Shown: positions 6,145 through 10,651 of the stretch, in pieces
Layout of the letters: every line of letters starts with the position of its first letter
Position numbering within the stretch: the first letter of the stretch is position 1
Source of the DNA: Acanthamoeba castellanii str. Neff
Lineage: Eukaryota; Discosea; Longamoebia; Acanthamoebidae
Assembly: GCF_000313135.1 (NCBI RefSeq)
Contig: NW_004457286.1
Location: 11,354-22,004, forward strand
Direction of reading: 5' to 3'
DNA length: 10,651 nt
Notes under the pieces: generated by a model
What the model saw: only the letters and a program-made list of their open reading frames with translations
Databases searched by the model: none
Told to the model about the DNA's origin: nothing
Made by a program: the position numbers and the translations under genes

Positions 6145-8879
6145 TTATAGGACGAAGGTAACGTGCTCGCCCGATGAGGCGCTGCTGGTGCTGCCGCTAT
6201 CGCCGCATCGCTCCTTGCCCTTCTCGTTGAGGGTGGCCGAGTACGCGTCGCTGTGGAAAAGTACGTGACGGGGCGATCGGGCGCGCCGGGAGCCCGACGG
6301 CGGCGACGGCGGCGACGGCGGCACCTCCAAGCAGCTCTCGGGCGCGCTCGGGGCCGACGAAGACAACGGCGCCGCCGATGAGCCCTTGGAGCCCTTCCGT
6401 CGCGGCGACATGATCTTGTCGGTGAAGTTGGCGAACGCCTTGCGCGGCGAGGTCAGCATCAGGCGCGGCGATGTTGTGTTCCGTCGGTGCCGGCCGGCTT
6501 TGTCGTCGTCCGACGACCCGGCCTGGTGCGGGGCCGAGTCCGAGCCAGAGCCAGAGCCAGAGACCGAGGCCACGGCCGCGGCCAACGCCGCAGCGGGCAG
6601 CTCGGGGCAGGTGCTCCTCCGCTCGCCCAGCAGCGAGGACAGGCGGCCCTCGTTCCAGGCCTTGCTGCTCATCTTCGGCGAACTGGTGCGGGGCGAGGAG
6701 GTGCGGGGCGAAGAGGCCAGCGACGAGGTGAGCGACGAGGGCGAGGTCTTGGGCGAGGGTGACCCGGTCGAGGGCGACGTGGGCGAGAGCGTGCCGGGCG
6801 AGAGGCGGCCGCCCTTGTCGCCCTGCCACAGCTGGCGCAGCTTGGCCAGCGGCAGGCGCGGGAGCAGGGCGCGCAGGGTCGACGCGCGGTGCTCCTGTTG
6901 CGCCGGGAGCGGGATTGCGCCGTAGGAGGATGAGGCCGACGACGAGGCCGACGACGAAGACGACAAGGAGGCCGACCAGGCTTCGGCCATGTAGTCCGGC
7001 GTCGAGTCGAAGCACCAAGTGACGGACAGCGGGTCGGCGGGTCTCTCAGCTGCGCTGTCGCCGATGGGCACGGAGCCGGTAATGCTGCTGGCGGTGGTAG
7101 TGGCGTCATCCGTGGTGGCCTCAGTGGCGGCCTCAGTAGCGCCCAGTTGCTTGGCTGCGGCGATGATAGTTTCGGCGGTCTCTTGTCGCTTCAATCGCTT
7201 CTCCCGATGGGTCCATTCGTGCGCCAGCACCTGGTCGATCGTATACCGCTGACCTGCGCATAACCACATAAATGTCAGTAAGGCATCTAGAGAATGCAAA
7301 GTCGTCCGGGTCCAGACGTACCGGCATCGTGGTCGAGCATGCAGCGGATGAGCGACTGGACCTTGCTGCTGAGGAATGACGGGAATTCGAGGAATCCACG
7401 CACGATGGCCAGCTTGGTGTCCTTCACGGTCTCGCCCTGGAACGGGGTGTAGCCGCAGACCATCGCGTAGAGCACACAGCCTGAAAGGCAATGAAAGAGG
7501 GAAAGAGAGATTAGTTGTCACCATCATCAATCGGACGGCAAGCGGTAGAATGTTGTACCGAGCGACCAGACGTCGATCTCGGGTCCGATGTAGGTCGACT
7601 CCTTCAGTATCACCTCGGGTGAGGCGTAGTGGAGCGAGCCCACGCTGGTGGAGGAAGGCATGTCGTTGTCGTACTGCATGCCGTACCCGAAGTCGCCCAA
7701 GATTGCTCGGCCGTCCGACATGAAGATGTTCTGTAGCAACGGGGGCACCACACAGGCAAGCGGTTGATGAGCCAAGGTCTGGTGTAGGCCTTAAACAAAA
7801 ATGAAGAATTACCTCTGGTTTGATGTCGCGGTGCACAAAGCCGCGTTGGTGCAGGTGGCGGACGCCCTTGGCCACCTGCCGAAAGACGTCGCGCGCTTCG
7901 TCCTCTTCCAGTCGCTCGTTGGCCGACCCCGAGATGAGCGAGAATAGATCGCTGTGTTGATGGACGATGACCAACATTATGATGAAGGTTAGTAGACATA
8001 CCACCGAGGGCAGTAAAAGCGAGGTGGCGGTACCCGTCGGCGGCGTACTCCATGACGATGCAGATCTCATGCGGGTTCTCCACGACTTCGACCAGGCTGA
8101 TGAGGTGCTTGTGCGACACCTGAAGAGCGAACAGCTTCAGTTCTCTTGACCCCTTGACAAGGCGCTAAAACACAAGGAAAACCCGTAGGTGGTAGGTACC
8201 TGGTTCATGATGGAGTACTCTCTTCGTATGCGCTCCAGCTGGTCGGGGCGTAGGCGCCCCTTGGGCACAACTTTCACCGCCACCACGCTCCCATTGCGCC
8301 GATCCTGCATCAAGAATTGGATGAGCGGCGAGATCCATAGATTGACGATAGAGTGTGACGGAGAGAAAGAAGGGGGAGAAGATGTAACGCTAACGTACCG
8401 CTGCCAGGATGACTTTGCCGGAGGCGCCCTCGCCCAGGCTCTTTTGTGTTACATTGTAATTCCCGTTCAACGACTCTCGCCATTTCTCCTGGGTGTGTGG
8501 TCGGTAGCGCAATCTAGAGGAGAGAAGAGAGAGAGAGAGAGAGAGAGGATTGCAGAAGAATCGATGTTAGAGAAAGTCCAATAGTGGATCTTTTTCGTCA
8601 TCAGCTTAAGCTGATGATGAAGAAGGACGCGTACTCTTCGGGAAGTGGTCGAGGGGAGGAAGGGATGGGCTGCGCCAGCTTCTCGTTCTCGTTCTCGGAG
8701 GTTTTGGCTTGCTTGATGGCGAGGGCCTTCAGTTCGAGCGCCACCTGCGTCGCGATGCAGTCGTTGTTGTTGTTACAGTTCTTGGTCGCGACGGTGGTCG
8801 TGGAGGTCATCGACTTTTTCTCCACGTCGACCGTTGTCGCCATCGAGGTCGTCGTGGTCGTCATGAGCTGCGTCGCCAT
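6145..8879 (-). CDS. CAMK/AMPK-like serine/threonine kinase with Ser-Pro-rich tail, 709 aa
   Basis: Eight exons: 8879-8635, 8513-8399, 8304-8200, 8119-8034, 7951-7813, 7730-7559, 7480-7322 and 7253-6145. They total 2130 nt with all phases matching. Residues 1-90 are Thr/Asn-rich and then helical. The kinase domain covers about 101-354: LGEGASGKVILA (108-119), AVKVV (K131), HRDIKPEN (224-231; catalytic D226), DFG (243-245), GSLHYASPE (261-269), DVWSLG and AGQRYTIDQVLAHEW. All catalytic residues are present, and a Thr (T258) sits where AMPK-type kinases carry the activating phosphosite. The tail (about 355-709) is low complexity: serine runs, about 15 Ser-Pro sites, a tandem SSPRT, and basic SPRK/SPRR sites. 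It looks disordered and phosphorylatable. The start is supported by an in-frame TGA at about 8947. Paralogous to the 1947-3571 kinase. Substrate unknown. Confidence 0.93.
6685..6714 (-). repeat. Tandem 15-bp repeat coding for SSPRT
   Basis: Two copies of a 15-base unit (plus strand GGTGCGGGGCGAGGA, then GGTGCGGGGCGAAGA) lie in tandem in the last exon of the 709-aa kinase. Each encodes Ser-Ser-Pro-Arg-Thr, and a diverged third copy gives SSPKM. This points to slippage growth of the Ser-Pro tail. Confidence 0.85.
8516..8549 (-). repeat. (GA)n tract acting as intron polypyrimidine tract
   Basis: An uninterrupted purine run on the plus strand, mostly GA dinucleotides (8525-8547), is a CT run on the minus strand directly before the CTCTAG acceptor at 8514. 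It therefore serves as the polypyrimidine tract of the first intron of the 709-aa kinase. As a microsatellite it is likely to be length-variable. Confidence 0.85.
8598..8617. repeat. Perfect 20-bp palindrome in kinase intron 1
   Basis: TCATCAGCTTAAGCTGATGA equals its own reverse complement. It sits in intron 1 (8634-8514) of the 709-aa kinase, starting 17 nt from the donor, outside coding sequence. Confidence 0.95.
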
Positions 8880-9601
8880 CCCCAATCGATGTCCCGCCTC
8901 GTGTGAGCTCTGCTGCGTTGGTTGTCGCTGAGGCAAATGATCTTTGAGGTCTCAGATCTTGTTACGCGTTGTTACTGGGGACCGGGGCTGACAGGTCTCG
9001 TCTCTCTCTCTCGTTCACAGACCGCTTCTGGTTTTCGTTGGTGGCGAATGCGAATTGGCTTTCTTCTCTTGCTCTAGTCTTCGTCTTCTTCTTCTAGCTT
9101 CTTAGGTTGTTCAGCTGTCCAGTTATTGCGGTGCTGCTTAGCTGCTTACGTTTGGTGTTGTTGGTCGCGTTAGTCTGACTGTACTACCAACCTTTCTCTC
9201 TCGCCAGGTGCCCGATGCGTTGCTCTCACCCGCTGGTGATCTCCGAAATCACACGGTAGCCACGCCGTCCGCCACCATGTCCTAGTACGGGCCTTACACA
9301 TGCACTTATAAGTGACCGCAAACTGATACCTTTTCAGGGCGGTTGTGCCTCCATTCGCTAGGCACTCTCCCAGGATAGGCATGGCAATGACTATGCCTAA
9401 TCTCGGGCTAAGGCAATCGCCATGGAGCTGGCTGAGTTAGCAGATCTGCCTGAGTTAGCACCAATCAACACTCACTCTCTTGTGCTCTCGCAAGTATGTA
9501 AGCCCTACGCTCTGTTTACGTTGAACCAATAAATCGGAGTGAGCACAAGAACGCGGGAGGAAGCGGGGGAGAGTTGCGTTCGGCGCGGGCCAGAGCTCTA
9601 G
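8880..9601. other. Intergenic region with kinase 5' UTR and promoter, no gene seen
   Basis: About 720 bases between the 709-aa kinase start and the cytochrome b5 stop. The part at 8990-9110 is pyrimidine-rich on the plus strand (CT runs at 9001-9012 and around 9075-9105), so purine-rich in the minus transcript, as expected for a 5' UTR. ACTTATAAGT at 9304-9313 is the best TATA-like element for the kinase. A minus-strand GTAAGC near 9147 with CCAG or TCAG acceptors near 8965-8990 could be a 5' UTR intron, unproven. Small repeats lie at 9375-9391 (TAGGCAT/ATGCCTA hairpin) and 9432-9460 (CTGAGTTAGCA twice). No tRNA fold was recognised. Confidence 0.4.
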
Positions 9602-10346
9602 CTAGTCGCTTAGCTCGCCGATATAGTACTGCTTGAGCATGCCCGTGGCCTCGTCGGAGTGGCCCACGTCGTCGAACAGCTCGGTTGAGTCGATCCCGGC
9701 ACCTTGCTGTCGTGCGCAACACAACACAGCACAAGTAGCGAAGCACCGCGGTGAGTTGACCGCGATCTTGACTGGTAGACCGGGAGGAGCAAGAGCAGGA
9801 GCAGGAAACGATTGGTTAGGGGTTGGAGGGCAATCGTAGGCTTTTCTCACGCACCAGCAGCACGTCGCCTCCGGGGTGTTCATCTGTTGACGACGATGGC
9901 ATCGTCGACGCGGGTATCCAAGAGGAGGAGAAAGGTAGTGTGAGCAAAAGCGACCACAGTTCCCAAACTAGTCTTGGTCTAGTCCGCGTTTGGTCGCCCG
10001 GGCTATCCTTAGATGGATCCCACGGACACCGCACGCTTGGGTTCTTCTTGCTGCTTCTCTTGGTTCCGAGTTTCACCACGCGCACATGGAGGAGAAGACG
10101 TACGTACCCACGAAGCTGGTGATGTCATACACCTTGCCCTTGTAGATGGTCCACTGCATTGGGCGCGGGCAAGACGTACGTCGTAGACAACCACGGGCAC
10201 GGCACGGTGCGCCAGACAGATACGAGGGGATTTCGGTTAGCAAAGGGAGATGCCAAACGAAGGGTGGAGGTGGGAGAGGGCGCAGGTACGAGGTCCTCCA
10301 TCTTGTTATGCTTCGCGACGTCAGCTGCAGAGTACTTCTTCGACAT
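9602..10346 (-). CDS. Cytochrome b5, soluble type, 78 aa
   Basis: Four exons: 10346-10290, 10153-10108, 9883-9855 and 9706-9602. They total 237 nt and splice in phase into a compact cytochrome b5 domain. Family marks in order: SAADVAKHNKMEDLWTIYKG (6-25), KVYDITSFVDEHPGG (26-40) and GHSDEA (59-64). His37 and His60 are the expected axial haem ligands, and VGHS is the usual context of the second. The protein carries electrons from a reductase to partners such as desaturases or hydroxylases. It ends at IGELSD with no C-terminal membrane anchor, so it should be soluble, unlike the tail-anchored ER form. The ligand spacing is 23 residues, one shorter than the 24 common in the family. An in-frame TGA upstream supports the start. 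The third exon is only 29 nt. Confidence 0.93.
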
Positions 10347-10564
10347 GTTCGGAGCGGATTGATGATTAAATCAAATCTCGAAAATGCGAAGCCAGAGAAT
10401 GAAAAAGATATCGCTCAGGAAGGAGGATCCGGAAGTGAATGCAGAGATGGTCCGGATCTCTTGCTTGTAATATATAAAATGAAATAAAACGGAGCTGGAA
10501 ACTGCCTACGTGGCTGATATTTTAATGGTGCTAAAACTAATCAAAAAAATATAAAAACAAAAAG
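10347..10564. promoter_or_regulatory. AT-rich region upstream of cytochrome b5, possibly bidirectional promoter
   Basis: These 218 bases hold the cytochrome b5 promoter. TATATAAA at 10471-10478 reads as a TATA box on the plus strand, and its complement TTTATATA could serve the minus strand, about 125 bases before the cytochrome b5 ATG. AAATAAAA follows at 10482-10489. The 3' part (10515-10565) is A-rich, like an amoebal leader before a plus-strand ATG at 10565. Confidence 0.4.
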
Positions 10565-10651
10565 ATGAAGATGGCACGCAGCGCTACCGGCCAGCTGTGC
10601 GGCACACCCCTGCACAGGCCGGCCACTGCATTAGTCGGAAGGATCCGTCAT
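10565..10651 (+). CDS. Possible N-terminus of a divergent gene, cut by window end
   Basis: ATG at 10565 follows an A-rich stretch (AAAAAG before ATG) and opens 29 codons up to the window edge. The peptide, MKMARSATGQLCGTPLHRPA then TALVGRIRH, has several arginines and no acidic residues, which would suit a mitochondrial targeting presequence; this is inference. TATATAAA lies 94 bases upstream. The alternative is that this is the 3' end of a minus-strand gene: on the minus strand the window starts ATG ACG GAT CCT TCC GAC TAA, and another frame stays open to a TAG near 10585. A strong hairpin overlaps it. Confidence 0.25.
   Translation, partial: MKMARSATGQLCGTPLHRPATALVGRIRH
10587..10622. repeat. 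GC-rich imperfect hairpin
   Basis: CCGGC (10587-10591) and CTGTGC (10595-10600) pair with GCACAG (10612-10617) and GCCGG (10618-10622), leaving an 11-nt loop and a 3-nt bulge on the left arm. It could fold in RNA or DNA, but high GC content makes chance symmetry plausible. Confidence 0.6.

Noticed and set aside
6197..7018. A 273-aa overlapping frame on the same strand, and 179-aa and other frames on the opposite strand
   Set aside because: They overlap the spliced kinase tail and are Arg/Gly/Ala/Pro-rich, as expected for shadow frames in very GC-rich low-complexity DNA. No motif or independent start context.
8514..8634. C/D-box snoRNA in kinase intron 1 (GATGATGA and CTGA present)
   Set aside because: The boxes lie inside the palindrome, are too close together, lack a flanking terminal stem and the C box on the transcript strand is not preceded by a purine.
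8570..8936. TTG start at 8936 for the long kinase
   Set aside because: An ATG at 8879 in the same frame is the natural eukaryotic start, and a TGA lies upstream in frame near 8947.
9361..9470. tRNA-like structure
   Set aside because: The small hairpin and repeated CTGAGTTAGCA do not fit a cloverleaf and there is no GGTTCGA-type T-loop.

Overview
This window looks like nuclear DNA of an intron-rich, GC-rich unicellular eukaryote. A free-living amoeba of the Acanthamoeba type would fit, but that is inference from gene style, not from a species marker. The coding regions are broken by short GT-AG introns, mostly 55-150 nt, and exons only join into full proteins when introns with correct phase are removed. 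There is no bacterial operon structure, tRNA, rRNA, CRISPR array or intact transposon that I can support.

Five genes all lie on the minus strand. Listed right to left, in the direction of transcription, they are: a soluble cytochrome b5 (9602-10346, 4 exons, 78 aa); a 709-aa Ser/Thr kinase with a long Ser-Pro-rich tail (6145-8879, 8 exons); a 184-aa protein with a Myb/SANT-like N-terminus and a coiled-coil C-terminus (5298-5963, 3 exons); a 385-aa Ser/Thr kinase (1947-3571, 6 coding exons plus a 5' UTR exon and a TATA box near 4402); and a protein of about 310 aa with an N-terminal zinc ribbon, nuclear localisation signals, an acidic patch and a glutamine tract (396-1700). A possible sixth gene starts at 10565 on the plus strand and runs off the window, divergent from cytochrome b5.

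The two kinases are paralogues of the CAMK/AMPK-like group in near-tandem arrangement. They share distinctive strings around the activation segment, yet none of their introns that I can place coincide, and only one keeps the usual activation-loop threonine. The small Myb-like gene between them has different splice donors and a lower-GC codon style.

I reconstructed the gene models by hand. The two kinases and cytochrome b5 each sum to an exact multiple of three with every family motif in frame, so those models are strong. The zinc-ribbon gene and the Myb-like gene are less certain at their exon edges. I found no clearly novel defence or mobile system. The main points of interest are the splice-donor bias (GTAC rather than GTAAGT), the kinase pair, a possible cassette exon in the zinc-ribbon gene, and several symmetric sequences in introns and intergenic DNA.
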